Shown piece after piece: positions 46,410 through 55,568 of a DNA stretch of 64,000 bases. The first letter of the stretch is position 1; each line of letters begins with the position of its first letter. The position numbers and the translations under genes were made by a program. The notes below the pieces were generated by a model. It had not been told where the DNA came from. It worked only from the letters and a program-made list of their open reading frames with translations, and ran no database searches. Source of the DNA: Rhizobium sp. P32RR-XVIII (GTDB lineage: Bacteria > Pseudomonadota > Alphaproteobacteria > Rhizobiales > Rhizobiaceae); NCBI RefSeq assembly GCF_012641395.1, contig NZ_JABAIH010000003.1, forward strand, positions 248,001 to 312,000, given 5' to 3'.

Positions 46410-48488
46410 CTAGTCGACAAAAATGCCGACGCTCGCTGCGCGGCCCATCGCATCGATCACCGTGAGTTTCGAATAGCCGGCTCCGTCAGGCATCCATTGA
46501 TTCGTGCGGCGGCGCGAAAGATCGGGAAGGGGTTTGCCGTTCGCAAGCCATCGGAACGGTGCGCGGCCACCCTGCAGTTTCAGCATCAATGGCGAAAGGT
46601 CGCCGTTATTTGCACCGAGGTCGACATGCGCGCCCTCCGGCGGATAAACGATCTGCGGTGCCGGTTCGCGGCTGGAATTGGAAAGCAGCCCGCTGGCATT
46701 CAGTGAAAAGCGCCTTTGGCTGACCGGCAGATCGGCCTGGGCGATGCGCATTGCTCCGGATGGCGGGCGCGCTAGCGGAGTTGTCGCAATGCCCGATTTC
46801 GCAAAAGCCTCGAACAGGATCGGCGCCGCCGTGCCGTAACCGGTCAATCCCGGCACTGCGCCATTGTCCGGCCTCCCGACCCAGACGCCGAGGACATAGC
46901 GCCCGTCGTAGCCGACCGACCAGGCGTCGCGGTAGCCGTAGCTGGTGCCCGTCTTGTAGGCGATGCCGCGCTGCGCGGCGCCTGCGGGCGGAATGACGCC
47001 GGAAAGAATGTCGGTGACGTTCCAGACGGCGACCGGCTCCAGCAGCGGCTCGCCCTCGATCTTGCCGGGCTTTCCCGTCACGCCATCGCCGATCCGCACC
47101 GGCTCGCCCTTGTTGGCGAGCGCCGTGTAGAGCTGCACGAGGTCCTTGAGTGTAATGTCGACGCCGCCGAGGCCGATCGCCAAACCGGGCGTCTCGTTCG
47201 GCGGCAGGACAGGGTGGACCTCGGCGCGGCGGAAGCGCACCAGGAGCCGCGCCGGATTGATGGCGTCGAGAAGCCTCACGGCCGGTACGTTCAGCGAAAG
47301 CTGCAATGCCTCGCGCACCGTCACGTCGCCCTGATAGCTCATGTCGAAATTGCGCGGGCGGTAGCCGAAGAAATCGGCCGGCCGGTCTTCGATGATCGTT
47401 TCCTGGTTCACCAGCCCTTGCTCGAAGGCAAGCCCGTAGATGAAGGGTTTCAGCGTGGAGCCGGGCGAGCGGTTGACACGCGTCATGTCGATCCAGCCGG
47501 ACCGGCTGGCATCGAAATAATCGGCCGAGCCGACCTCGCCGATGATTTCGCCACTACGGGCATCGGCCATAACCATGGCGACCGAGAGCTTCGGGCCAAG
47601 CCGCATGGCCGCATTTTTTGCGGCGAGCTCCAAGCCTTCCTGTACCTGCTTCTTGAGCGTGGTCTTGTGCTCGCGTTCCTGCGGCGCCTTGCGCAAGGCC
47701 GCTTCGGCGACGTGTGCGGCGAGGGCCGGCAGCTGCATGCGGCGCGCAGGCACGAGCGTTGCTTCGGCGCGTTCGGCCTCGCCGCCGATGGCGTCGACGA
47801 CGGCGACGCGCTCCAGAACCCGTTTACGGGCAGCTTCGGCGGCTGCGAGATTGCGGTCCGGCCTTCGCCTTTCGGGAAGCTGGGGCAGGGCGACGAGGAG
47901 GGCGGCCTGAGCCACCGTCAGCCGCTTCGGCTCCTTGCCGAAATAGGCAAGGCTTGCGGCGCGCACCCCTTCCAGATTGCCACCATAGGGCGCATGCGTC
48001 AGATAGAGATTAAGGATCTGCTCCTTCGAAAGCCGCCGTTCGATCTGAATGGCACGTACGACCTGCAGGAATTTCGCCGAGAGCGAGCGTCCCGCTCGGG
48101 GCTCGATCAGCCGCGCGACCTGCATGGAAAGTGTCGAGGCTCCGGAAACGATGCGGCCGTTGGTGACGAGCTGCAGCGCCGCGCGCCCGACCGCCAGCGG
48201 ATCGATGCCATGATGATCGTAGAACCGCCGGTCCTCGTAGGCGACCAGCATCCGAACGAATTGCGGGTCGACGTCTGCGACGGTTGTTTTCAGCCGCCAA
48301 CGGCCTTCTGATGTTGCGAAGGCGCGAAGCAATTGTCCGTCCACATCCAGCACTTCCGCCGATACGGCATCCGTTTTGTCGAGGGGTGGCGGATAGGCCC
48401 TGTCGGCCAGGTCGAGGGCGAACAAAGCTGCACCGGCCAGGATTGTACCGGCAGCAGTTCCGATCGAGAGCTTGTGCCAGAGCCGCAT
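46410..48488 (-). CDS. pbpC: Penicillin-binding protein 1C
   Basis: 692-residue bifunctional peptidoglycan synthase. A short cytoplasmic start and one membrane anchor (about residues 8-27) precede a GT51 glycosyltransferase domain (VAYEDRRFYDHHGIDPLAVGRA) and a transpeptidase domain with SxxK as STLK in RSPGSTLKPFIYG and KTGT in YKTGTSYGYRDAW. The C-terminal PBP1C domain (PPEGAHVDLG...FRWLANGKPL) is present. Its ATG overlaps the alpha-2-macroglobulin stop as TAATG, so the pair is cotranscribed, the common arrangement for periplasmic macroglobulins. Confidence 0.94.
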   Translation of the reverse strand: MRLWHKLSIGTAAGTILAGAALFALDLADRAYPPPLDKTDAVSAEVLDVDGQLLRAFATSEGRWRLKTTVADVDPQFVRMLVAYEDRRFYDHHGIDPLAVGRAALQLVTNGRIVSGASTLSMQVARLIEPRAGRSLSAKFLQVVRAIQIERRLSKEQILNLYLTHAPYGGNLEGVRAASLAYFGKEPKRLTVAQAALLVALPQLPERRRPDRNLAAAEAARKRVLERVAVVDAIGGEAERAEATLVPARRMQLPALAAHVAEAALRKAPQEREHKTTLKKQVQEGLELAAKNAAMRLGPKLSVAMVMADARSGEIIGEVGSADYFDASRSGWIDMTRVNRSPGSTLKPFIYGLAFEQGLVNQETIIEDRPADFFGYRPRNFDMSYQGDVTVREALQLSLNVPAVRLLDAINPARLLVRFRRAEVHPVLPPNETPGLAIGLGGVDITLKDLVQLYTALANKGEPVRIGDGVTGKPGKIEGEPLLEPVAVWNVTDILSGVIPPAGAAQRGIAYKTGTSYGYRDAWSVGYDGRYVLGVWVGRPDNGAVPGLTGYGTAAPILFEAFAKSGIATTPLARPPSGAMRIAQADLPVSQRRFSLNASGLLSNSSREPAPQIVYPPEGAHVDLGANNGDLSPLMLKLQGGRAPFRWLANGKPLPDLSRRRTNQWMPDGAGYSKLTVIDAMGRAASVGIFVD

Positions 48489-51400
48489 TAGGGTGCCGCG
48501 ATGACCTCCATCTTGCCGGTTGCCGTACGCGCCGAAAGCTCGGGGCGATACATGTCCTCGACGGTTGCTGCCGGATGGTCGTAGGTGCCGGGCGTCACGG
48601 CGCGGACGACGTAGGCGACATTGATCTCGCGATTGTCGTCCGAGGTCCGGTTAAAGGCCGCAACGAAGCGGTCGTTGCGGAATTCGGTATGCGCCGCCGT
48701 CTGTTCGCCGATCCAGTCGAAATTGGTGAGCTGGGCACTGTCGACCAGGCTCGGATTGTCGATCTGGAAGCCGGCGGGCAGCAGGTCGGTTATGATGATG
48801 CGCGACGGCCAGGCATTGCTTTCCGTCACATGCAGCACGACGACATAGCGTTCGTTCTGCTTTGCCTCGCTGACATTCGCCGGTTCGCCATCGAGCGTGT
48901 AGTAGCTGCGCTCGATGGTAAAGCCGTCGCCACCGGCGGGGAGCGGGACAGTGGGCGCTGCGACCGTGGTCACGACCGCCGATACGGGCTCCGTCATGGC
49001 GCTTGTCAAGGTCAGCGGATTGCTCAGGAGCGCATCGCCGCTCATCTTGGCCATGTAAGCGCCGGTATGCAGCGCGCCGTTGACGTCGACCTTCAGTGCG
49101 TCGTCACCGCTCTGGATCGCGCGGGCGGCAAGCAGCATCCAGGCCTCTTCCTGCGTGCTCTTCCACTTGCTGCGGTCCCATTCCCTGGCAACGGCCTTTG
49201 CCAGTTCCGGAATGACCGGCGGCACCGGCCGGCTTTCGGCGGCAAGCGCGAGGATCGCCGCTCCGTCGCGCAGGATGGAGCCATAGTCGGTGCGGGAAAG
49301 GTTGACACGATGAACCATGGAATCATTGGTCATCTGCAAGGCGTCGACGAAGATGTTCTTCGATCGCGTCGCATCGCCATAGAGCGCCAGGGCCGCGGCG
49401 ATATGCGCCTTCGCGAGCGGCGTCGGGAAGTCGTTGATCATCGTGTCGGCGTAATAGCGCAGATCGCTGATCGAAGCTTTCCTGTTGCGCGCGAGAACAT
49501 AGAGCGCATAGGCAATCTCATCGCCCTGCGTCTTGACGTTCACGTCGTAGCTCAGCGCATTCTGCAGGTTCTCAAGCGCCTGGACCAGCGCGTGGTCCGG
49601 AACATCGTACTTCTCTTCGCGGGCACGCGTGAGGAAATCGGTGACATAGGAGTCGAGCCACAGGTCGCCGGAATCCGGGCCCCAAAGGCCGAAGCTGCCC
49701 GCCGAGGCCTGATAGGAAAGCACGCGATAGATCGCATCCTGCACGCGCTTCCCGATATCCGCATCGTCTTCGAGCCCGTTCTGCCTCGAAAGCTCGCTGA
49801 GATAGAGAAGCGGCAATGCCCGGCTCGTCGTCTGCTCGGCGCAGCCAAAGGGGTAGCGGTCAAGCGCCATCAGCAGCGCGGGAATGTCGAACGCCGCCGA
49901 ACGCGTCACATTCACGCTGACCGAGGCCCCCGGCAGAACGCTGTTTGCCAGAAGCTCCTTGTCGATCGTCAGCTTGGCCCCGGGCTTGAGCGCGATCACC
50001 CGTCGCTCGGTAACGGACAGCGACGATGGGCGAACCGGCACATCGAGTGTTTGGTCCAGCGACAGGCCTGAGGCATCCGAGAGATTGATCGAAAGGGCGC
50101 CGTCGCCTGGCTGCTTGCCGATCAGGGATAGCGTCAGGTCGGACTTGGCGCCCACATCGAGATGGATCGTCCGGGAGGCAGAGGCTTCCTCAACGCCGAC
50201 GGCATCATTACCCGTAACGGCGATCTTGAAATCACCGGCTGGCGCATCGGTATTAGCGATGTCGAGGCGGAGTTCCGCCTTGTCTCCCGGTGCCAGGAAT
50301 TTCGGCAGGCTGGCCGTGACCACCACCGGATCGCGGACGATGACGTCCTTGACGCCGTGGCCGACGCCGTCCTTCGACCAGGCGACCGCCATGATGCGCG
50401 CCGTGCCGTTGAACTGCGGAACGTCGAAGCTGACATTCGCTTTACCCTCGGCATCGAGTTTTACCGGACCCGAGAAGAAGGCGACGAGCTTCTGCGTCGG
50501 AGGGCTGCCCTGCAGCGCTACCGCGCCGCCATCGCCGCCGGTGCGCAGCTTGCCGGTTGCTCCGAGCGAGCCGTCGATGAGGCGGCCGTAGAGGTCGCGG
50601 ATTTCGAGGCCGAGCTGGCGCTGGCCGAAATACCAGTCTTCCGGATTGGGCGCCTCGTAGCGCGTCAGATTGAGAATGCCGACATCAACGGCGGCGACCG
50701 TCACATAGGCGTCCTCAATTGCTCCGGCTCCTGCAACCGCGAGGCTGATGTTCAGCGGGCCCCGTGGCAGCATCTTTTCCGGCGCATCGACCTTCACCTG
50801 CAGCGCTCGCTGCTCCGGATCGACCTTCAGCCATTTGACGCCTATCGAGCGCATTGGCATATGGCTGTCCTGGCTGGCACCCGGACGGAAAAGCGTGGCG
50901 GTGACGTAGGCGCCGGCGCCCCATTCAGCGGTGACGGGGATATCGACCTCGCCGCCGGTCTCGCCCATCGTGGCGTTCTTGACAGCAACGAGGTTTTCCG
51001 TGCCTGCTGTCACCATCAGCTCGCCGCCATAGCGCGAAGTGACCTTCAGCTTCGCCGTCTCGCCGACCTTGTAGCTCTCCTTGTCGAGTGCGATCTCGAG
51101 GCCATCCGGCGTTTCGGTCGAGATGGACTCCACCATCCACCCGGCATCGAATTCGACGCTGGAGGTTGGGCCGTCTGCGTCAGGGCTTTCAACCTCGAGC
51201 CGATAGCGACCCCAGCCTACGGGGACGGAAATCTTGCCGCCATCGAGGCTCGCGTCGATCGTGCCGTTCGCGACCTGCCGGGCATTGTAGATCGGTTCAT
51301 ATTTCCAGGCCGTCCCCTCGCGGTACCACTGGTATTCACGGTCGAGATTGTAGAATTTCCAGCGAAACCCCTTCGTCTCCTGCTTCTGGCCGTTGGTCGA

Positions 51401-53956
51401 GACGCCGATCACATTGAAGTTGGCGGTTGAGTTCTCGGCTGCATCGCCCGAAAATTCCGGCTTGATGCCGATCATCGGCCCCTGGTTCTTGACCGGAATC
51501 ACCAGCGAGCGTTCCAGAGCCCGGCCGCCCGCTTCCTGCATGCGGATATAGACGGTGGCATTCAGCAACTGGCTGGTTGCCGGCAGATCGCCGACGGTGA
51601 GCTCGGTCGAGGCTCCGCCGTTCTCGTCAAGCTCGGGCAGGCCGTCGATCGGCTCGCGGGTCTCCTCGGTTGCTTCTTCGTCGGCGAGGCCGAAGACGTA
51701 GCCCGGGAAAGCCTTGTTCTCGCGCGTCGGCTTGATGACGACATCACCCTCGAGCGTCAGGCCGGCTGCCGGGGCGCCATAGAGATATTTGCCGCTGATG
51801 TCGATCGTTGCGGGCGTATCGGGACCGATCTCCTTGGCATCGGTATTCAGCTCCATGTCGGTGCGATCCGGCACGAAATCGTCGACGAGGAAGCTCTTCG
51901 TGCCGATCGGCGATCCCTTGGGATCCGTATGGACGTTCATCGTCCAGGTGCCGCGCATGGCGTTTTCCGGAATCGGCAGATCGATCACATAGCCGCCGAG
52001 ATCGCTGTTTTGCTTGACGACGCGACGGTCCTCGACCCCGTCAGGACGCATGAAGATGAAGGTCAGCGGCAGGTTTTCGATCGCCTTGCCATCGACATCG
52101 CGGGCTAGGGCCGATGCGTGCACCGTCTCGCCGGCGCGATAGATCCCGCGCTCGGTCCACGTCATGACATCGATCGCACCGGGCGATGCGCGGCCCGTCA
52201 CGCCCCGATCGGAGAGATCGAAGCCGGCGCGCGTCATGTCGAGGAAGACGTAGTCGGATGCGCCGTTCCTGGCGGTGATGACCGCGGGCGACAGCGCGGC
52301 CGTGCCGCGCATCAATCCGGCTGTGAAGGTGGCGCGGCCGTTCTCATCCGTCTTCGCGGTGCCGAGGACTTCGTTGTTCTTGGCAAGCAACTGCAGCTCG
52401 ACGCCGGCGATCGGCTTGGCAGAGGCGAGCGAACGCGTAAAGACGTTGAGCCCATCCGTCCCGGCATAGGTGGTGACGCCGATATCGGAAACGACGAACC
52501 ACTGCGTCGCCTTCGAATCCCATTCGTTGTCGGGCGCGTTGGTGGGCGAAGCGATCAGTACGTAGACGCCGGGCTTGCGCTCGGGCAACGCCTCATCGAC
52601 CGGGAAGCTGGTCACGACATCCTTGTTGAGGTCGTCGGCGATCTCGATCGAACCCTTCCAGACGAGTTCGCCGCTTTGCTCCTCGATATTCTGCGCGCTG
52701 TAACCGTCGAGCTGCGTCAGGAACTGCGAGCTCACGAGAAGCGGTGCGATGCCGCGATCGCCGATGCGGTAGAGCTTCAGGTCGGCGGAGTCGAGATTGA
52801 CGGAAACGAGCGGAATGCCGCGGCGCGCGGTCGAAGGCAGCACGAAGCTGTCGCCGGTAAACCGCACCATCCGGCTGCGGTCCTTGACATAGATGTCGAG
52901 GCTGACAGGTGCTTCCAGCACTTCGTCGACGGATGAGGGCAGGCCGGTGCGGAAGGCGATCTTGTAGGTCTCTCCGTGAACCAGCCCTTCCACGCAGATC
53001 TGCTTGTCCTTGGCTTCGAGCGCCTTCGGCGTCTGTCCGTTCAGCGTCACGAAGGGCGCGTAGTCCACCGTCTTCACGAGCGATTCCGAGAAGGTCACGC
53101 AGACGCGCGGCGTTGCGCTGTCGGCATCGACATTGTGCTCGGTGATGCGGAAGCCCTGTTCCGACTTGAGCTTCAGGTAGGCGGCCTGCGCGTCCCTGGA
53201 ATTCGCCAGCGCGAGGCTCGCCTTGTAAGCGTTGAGGGCCGCGCGGAAATTAGAGCTCTTCTCCAGCGAGACCGCAAGCACGGCAAGCGCATCGGCGCGT
53301 TTTGAAGCCGTGCGGGTCAGTTCATAGCCGTTCAACGCATCGAGAACCGCCTGGCCGAAAGCCTGACTGTCGGTGCCGCCAAGGGAATTTGCTGCGCGGG
53401 CCGTCTCCAGCCAGAGATCGGCGTCATCAGGCGTCAACGCCAGCGCTCCGTGAAAGGCTTCGACCGCGCTTGCAAGATTGTTGGCAGTGAGATCGAGCCG
53501 CGCCGTGGCGGTCAGGCTATCGACGGTCTGGCCTTGTTGCGCTTCGGTAAGCGCCAGATTGGCCTTGACGTCGCGTGCCTGCTGGATCAGGTCGGCGGAG
53601 AGGAAGCCGAGGCGAGGGGCTGCGCCGATATCTGCTTCCTGCGGCCCGGCTGCGGTTTCGACGATCCGGCCCGCTATGGCGCCGGGGAAAGCGTTCATCG
53701 TCTTGAAGTCGGATTTCAGGAAGCACCACTTCACCTTTGGATTATAGGTGAATGCCTTGCAGCTCTTGTCGCCTATGCAAGACGCCTTGCACTGGTCGAG
53801 CGAGACATTCTGTTCCGTTCTCAGGTCGAAGCCGAAGAAATCGGCGTCCTTGATCGTCTGGATATCACGCTTCGTTTCCGCAGCTATTGCGGGAACACTC
53901 GTCATGATGGCTGAAACAGCTATTGCGACGACTGCAAAGAGCGAGCGTGCAGACAT
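48488..53956 (-). CDS. yfhM: Bacterial alpha-2-macroglobulin with N-terminal PAN domain
   Basis: 1822-residue periplasmic protease-trapping protein, the largest gene here. A signal peptide (cleavage about residue 25) is followed by a PAN/apple-like domain (about 35-100) with paired cysteines (DQCKASCIGDKSCKAFTY). Helical repeats and a series of MG domains come next. The thioester motif is intact, with Cys1372 in FGCAEQTT, then an alpha-helical TED domain. No lipobox Cys is seen, so the protein is probably soluble. Such proteins are thought to trap host or rival proteases that breach the outer membrane while PBP1C repairs the wall. Confidence 0.93.
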   Translation of the reverse strand: MSARSLFAVVAIAVSAIMTSVPAIAAETKRDIQTIKDADFFGFDLRTEQNVSLDQCKASCIGDKSCKAFTYNPKVKWCFLKSDFKTMNAFPGAIAGRIVETAAGPQEADIGAAPRLGFLSADLIQQARDVKANLALTEAQQGQTVDSLTATARLDLTANNLASAVEAFHGALALTPDDADLWLETARAANSLGGTDSQAFGQAVLDALNGYELTRTASKRADALAVLAVSLEKSSNFRAALNAYKASLALANSRDAQAAYLKLKSEQGFRITEHNVDADSATPRVCVTFSESLVKTVDYAPFVTLNGQTPKALEAKDKQICVEGLVHGETYKIAFRTGLPSSVDEVLEAPVSLDIYVKDRSRMVRFTGDSFVLPSTARRGIPLVSVNLDSADLKLYRIGDRGIAPLLVSSQFLTQLDGYSAQNIEEQSGELVWKGSIEIADDLNKDVVTSFPVDEALPERKPGVYVLIASPTNAPDNEWDSKATQWFVVSDIGVTTYAGTDGLNVFTRSLASAKPIAGVELQLLAKNNEVLGTAKTDENGRATFTAGLMRGTAALSPAVITARNGASDYVFLDMTRAGFDLSDRGVTGRASPGAIDVMTWTERGIYRAGETVHASALARDVDGKAIENLPLTFIFMRPDGVEDRRVVKQNSDLGGYVIDLPIPENAMRGTWTMNVHTDPKGSPIGTKSFLVDDFVPDRTDMELNTDAKEIGPDTPATIDISGKYLYGAPAAGLTLEGDVVIKPTRENKAFPGYVFGLADEEATEETREPIDGLPELDENGGASTELTVGDLPATSQLLNATVYIRMQEAGGRALERSLVIPVKNQGPMIGIKPEFSGDAAENSTANFNVIGVSTNGQKQETKGFRWKFYNLDREYQWYREGTAWKYEPIYNARQVANGTIDASLDGGKISVPVGWGRYRLEVESPDADGPTSSVEFDAGWMVESISTETPDGLEIALDKESYKVGETAKLKVTSRYGGELMVTAGTENLVAVKNATMGETGGEVDIPVTAEWGAGAYVTATLFRPGASQDSHMPMRSIGVKWLKVDPEQRALQVKVDAPEKMLPRGPLNISLAVAGAGAIEDAYVTVAAVDVGILNLTRYEAPNPEDWYFGQRQLGLEIRDLYGRLIDGSLGATGKLRTGGDGGAVALQGSPPTQKLVAFFSGPVKLDAEGKANVSFDVPQFNGTARIMAVAWSKDGVGHGVKDVIVRDPVVVTASLPKFLAPGDKAELRLDIANTDAPAGDFKIAVTGNDAVGVEEASASRTIHLDVGAKSDLTLSLIGKQPGDGALSINLSDASGLSLDQTLDVPVRPSSLSVTERRVIALKPGAKLTIDKELLANSVLPGASVSVNVTRSAAFDIPALLMALDRYPFGCAEQTTSRALPLLYLSELSRQNGLEDDADIGKRVQDAIYRVLSYQASAGSFGLWGPDSGDLWLDSYVTDFLTRAREEKYDVPDHALVQALENLQNALSYDVNVKTQGDEIAYALYVLARNRKASISDLRYYADTMINDFPTPLAKAHIAAALALYGDATRSKNIFVDALQMTNDSMVHRVNLSRTDYGSILRDGAAILALAAESRPVPPVIPELAKAVAREWDRSKWKSTQEEAWMLLAARAIQSGDDALKVDVNGALHTGAYMAKMSGDALLSNPLTLTSAMTEPVSAVVTTVAAPTVPLPAGGDGFTIERSYYTLDGEPANVSEAKQNERYVVVLHVTESNAWPSRIIITDLLPAGFQIDNPSLVDSAQLTNFDWIGEQTAAHTEFRNDRFVAAFNRTSDDNREINVAYVVRAVTPGTYDHPAATVEDMYRPELSARTATGKMEVIAAP

Positions 53957-54303
53957 AGTTACCCCCGGGATCCCTGGCGCTGGATTGTGGCACTCTCCAG
54001 CCAGTGCGAAAACTTGTCAACACGACCTCAAAGCACCGGCCATAAAGAGCTGCTGAGAATATCCTTCGCGGCAGCTCTTGCGGAAAAGTGCTCCGCGGGG
54101 CCTTTAAGAATTTGTCAACCCTACCAAATAGTTAACTTAAAAATTAAGCGTATCGGCTCGGAACATTTCTCGCTCGACGTCGTTATCGACTCAAGTTCCG
54201 GCGACGTTAATCCGGCCGGGACGACATCTTTCGCGTGCCTGGGTCAACGGGGGATGGGGTGATGGCCACGAATGTCTTGCGTAGCTGGCTATGGGATAAC
54301 CAG
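53957..54303. other. Intergenic region between the macroglobulin and response-regulator genes
   Basis: About 300-350 bp without a convincing gene. It contains a perfect 9-bp inverted repeat (AAGAGCTGC 54045-54053 / GCAGCTCTT 54071-54079) and two similar TTGTCAAC...ACC motifs near 54014 and 54112. It must contain the promoter for yfhM-pbpC (leftward) and for the response regulator (rightward). TTGACA on the minus strand near 54014 is a possible -35, but no good -10 follows. Confidence 0.5.
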
Positions 54304-54702
54304 ATGAATCAGCGAGTATTGATAGTGGAGGACGAGTTCCTGATCGCCCTCGATCTCGAAGCGACCGTTCACTCCATGGGTATGGAAGTGACGGGATTTG
54401 CTGCAAACAAGGACCAGGCACTGCGCTATGCCCCCACAGCTGACATTGCCTTTGTGGATGTCAATTTGTCGGACGGTGCAACCGGGCCGGAAATCGGCCG
54501 CAGGCTAGCGGAAGATTATGGCATCGCCGTTGTCTTCATGACAGCTAATCCCGAGATGGTCGCGGGAGGAGTAAAAGGTACGCTCGGCGTCGTCAGCAAG
54601 CCGGTCATGCCATCGGTCGTCGAACAGTCCCTGAAATATGCTGTCGCGCACCGCAACGGTATGTTGGCCGCGGTGCCGGCGCAAATGCGGGCGTTCGCCT
54701 GA
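54304..54702 (+). CDS. Single-domain response regulator
   Basis: A stand-alone receiver domain of 132 residues with no output domain: acidic pocket in LIVEDE (Glu9-Asp10), phospho-acceptor Asp52 in IAFVDVNLSD, conserved Thr in VFMTAN and Lys in VVSKPV. It may act as a phosphate sink or bind a partner protein, as in phosphorelays. ATG 54304 is next to the conserved core; an in-frame ATG at 54262 behind a G-rich stretch would add 14 residues. No histidine kinase is nearby. It is convergent with the TetR gene, 3 bp apart. Confidence 0.82.
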   Translation: MNQRVLIVEDEFLIALDLEATVHSMGMEVTGFAANKDQALRYAPTADIAFVDVNLSDGATGPEIGRRLAEDYGIAVVFMTANPEMVAGGVKGTLGVVSKPVMPSVVEQSLKYAVAHRNGMLAAVPAQMRAFA

Positions 54703-54705
54703 AAG

Positions 54706-55401
54706 TCAGCCACTGACGGCGGCAAGTTGTGCCCCGGCCGCGAGCTTGTCAGCGCCGTAGGCCCGAAGGAACGTCCGCACCGCGTTGCGGGCGGCACTTT
54801 CGAGTTGTTCGTCTGTCGGCGCCTGGCCGAACAGCATCATGATCTGCAGGTCCGCATTTCCGAGAGCAAGGAATTGCCGCGCCGCGACATCGAAATCGTC
54901 TATCTTCAACGCACCGCCTGCGCTCAGCCGCGCAAAAAGAGCGCCAAGCGCGGAGATGATCCGGTCGGGACCCTGCTGGCGCCAGGTCTCGAACAGATGC
55001 GGGTAGCGCTCGCCCTCGGTTTGAACGAGGCGACGGAGAAATTTTCCATCCTGGTTGCAGACGCAGTTCTTGTTGATGCGGATCAAAAAGGCCACGAGGT
55101 CCTCTTCCAGATTGGCCGCATTTGCCGGAAACGTTGCGAGCATCGAAAAAAGCATCGAATTGGCGCGCTTCAGAACGTCATCAACGACGGCGACGAACAA
55201 GGTCTCCTTCTCGCAATAATGATTGTAGATCGTTTGACGGGAGACATGGGCCTCCACCGCGATCTCATCGAGGCTGGCCCCCGCAAAGCCCTGGCGGCAG
55301 AAAACATCCGCGGCCGCTTCCAGGATAGAGGCGCGCTTCTTGAACTGGCCGCGCTGGGTTGGACCGTCCGATCTCTTTTCGGGTGTCGCGAGATTTTTCA
55401 T
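54706..55401 (-). CDS. TetR-family transcriptional repressor
   Basis: 231 residues. The N-terminal HTH (ILEAAADVFCRQGFAGASLDEIAVEAHVSRQTIYNHYCEKETLF) is typical of TetR, with a C-terminal TetR_C ligand domain resembling AefR-like members. It is divergent from a Bcr/CflA-type efflux gene with a 167-bp gap, and a clear palindrome lies in the efflux promoter, so it probably represses efflux until an antibiotic or metabolite binds. It may also regulate itself, since the site is 28 bp from its own start. Confidence 0.9.
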   Translation of the reverse strand: MKNLATPEKRSDGPTQRGQFKKRASILEAAADVFCRQGFAGASLDEIAVEAHVSRQTIYNHYCEKETLFVAVVDDVLKRANSMLFSMLATFPANAANLEEDLVAFLIRINKNCVCNQDGKFLRRLVQTEGERYPHLFETWRQQGPDRIISALGALFARLSAGGALKIDDFDVAARQFLALGNADLQIMMLFGQAPTDEQLESAARNAVRTFLRAYGADKLAAGAQLAAVSG

Positions 55402-55419
55402 GCGTCAAAGATAAGGCGT

Positions 55420-55448
55420 CTTGACGTTTTAGACAATGCTGTCTAATT
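55420..55448 (+). promoter_or_regulatory. MFS efflux promoter with TetR-type operator
   Basis: CTTGAC, 17 bp, CTAATT is a near-perfect rhizobial sigma70 promoter. The palindrome TTAGACA-ATGC-TGTCTAA (55429-55446) occupies the spacer and reaches the -10, an ideal place for steric repression. Confidence 0.75.
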
Positions 55449-55568
55449 GTACACGCATGTCCAAAATAGTTGACACATCGGTTTGTATTCGCTGACGCTT
55501 CTCCCAAGCGCGTCGCGACAGCGACCAATTATCATTGAACCGCTGCGCTTTTATGAAAGATCACCAAA

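Noticed and set aside
47214..50071. Long plus-strand open frames opposite pbpC and yfhM (up to 595 codons)
   Set aside because: They mirror strongly conserved genes on the other strand and have no recognisable motif or ribosome-binding site.
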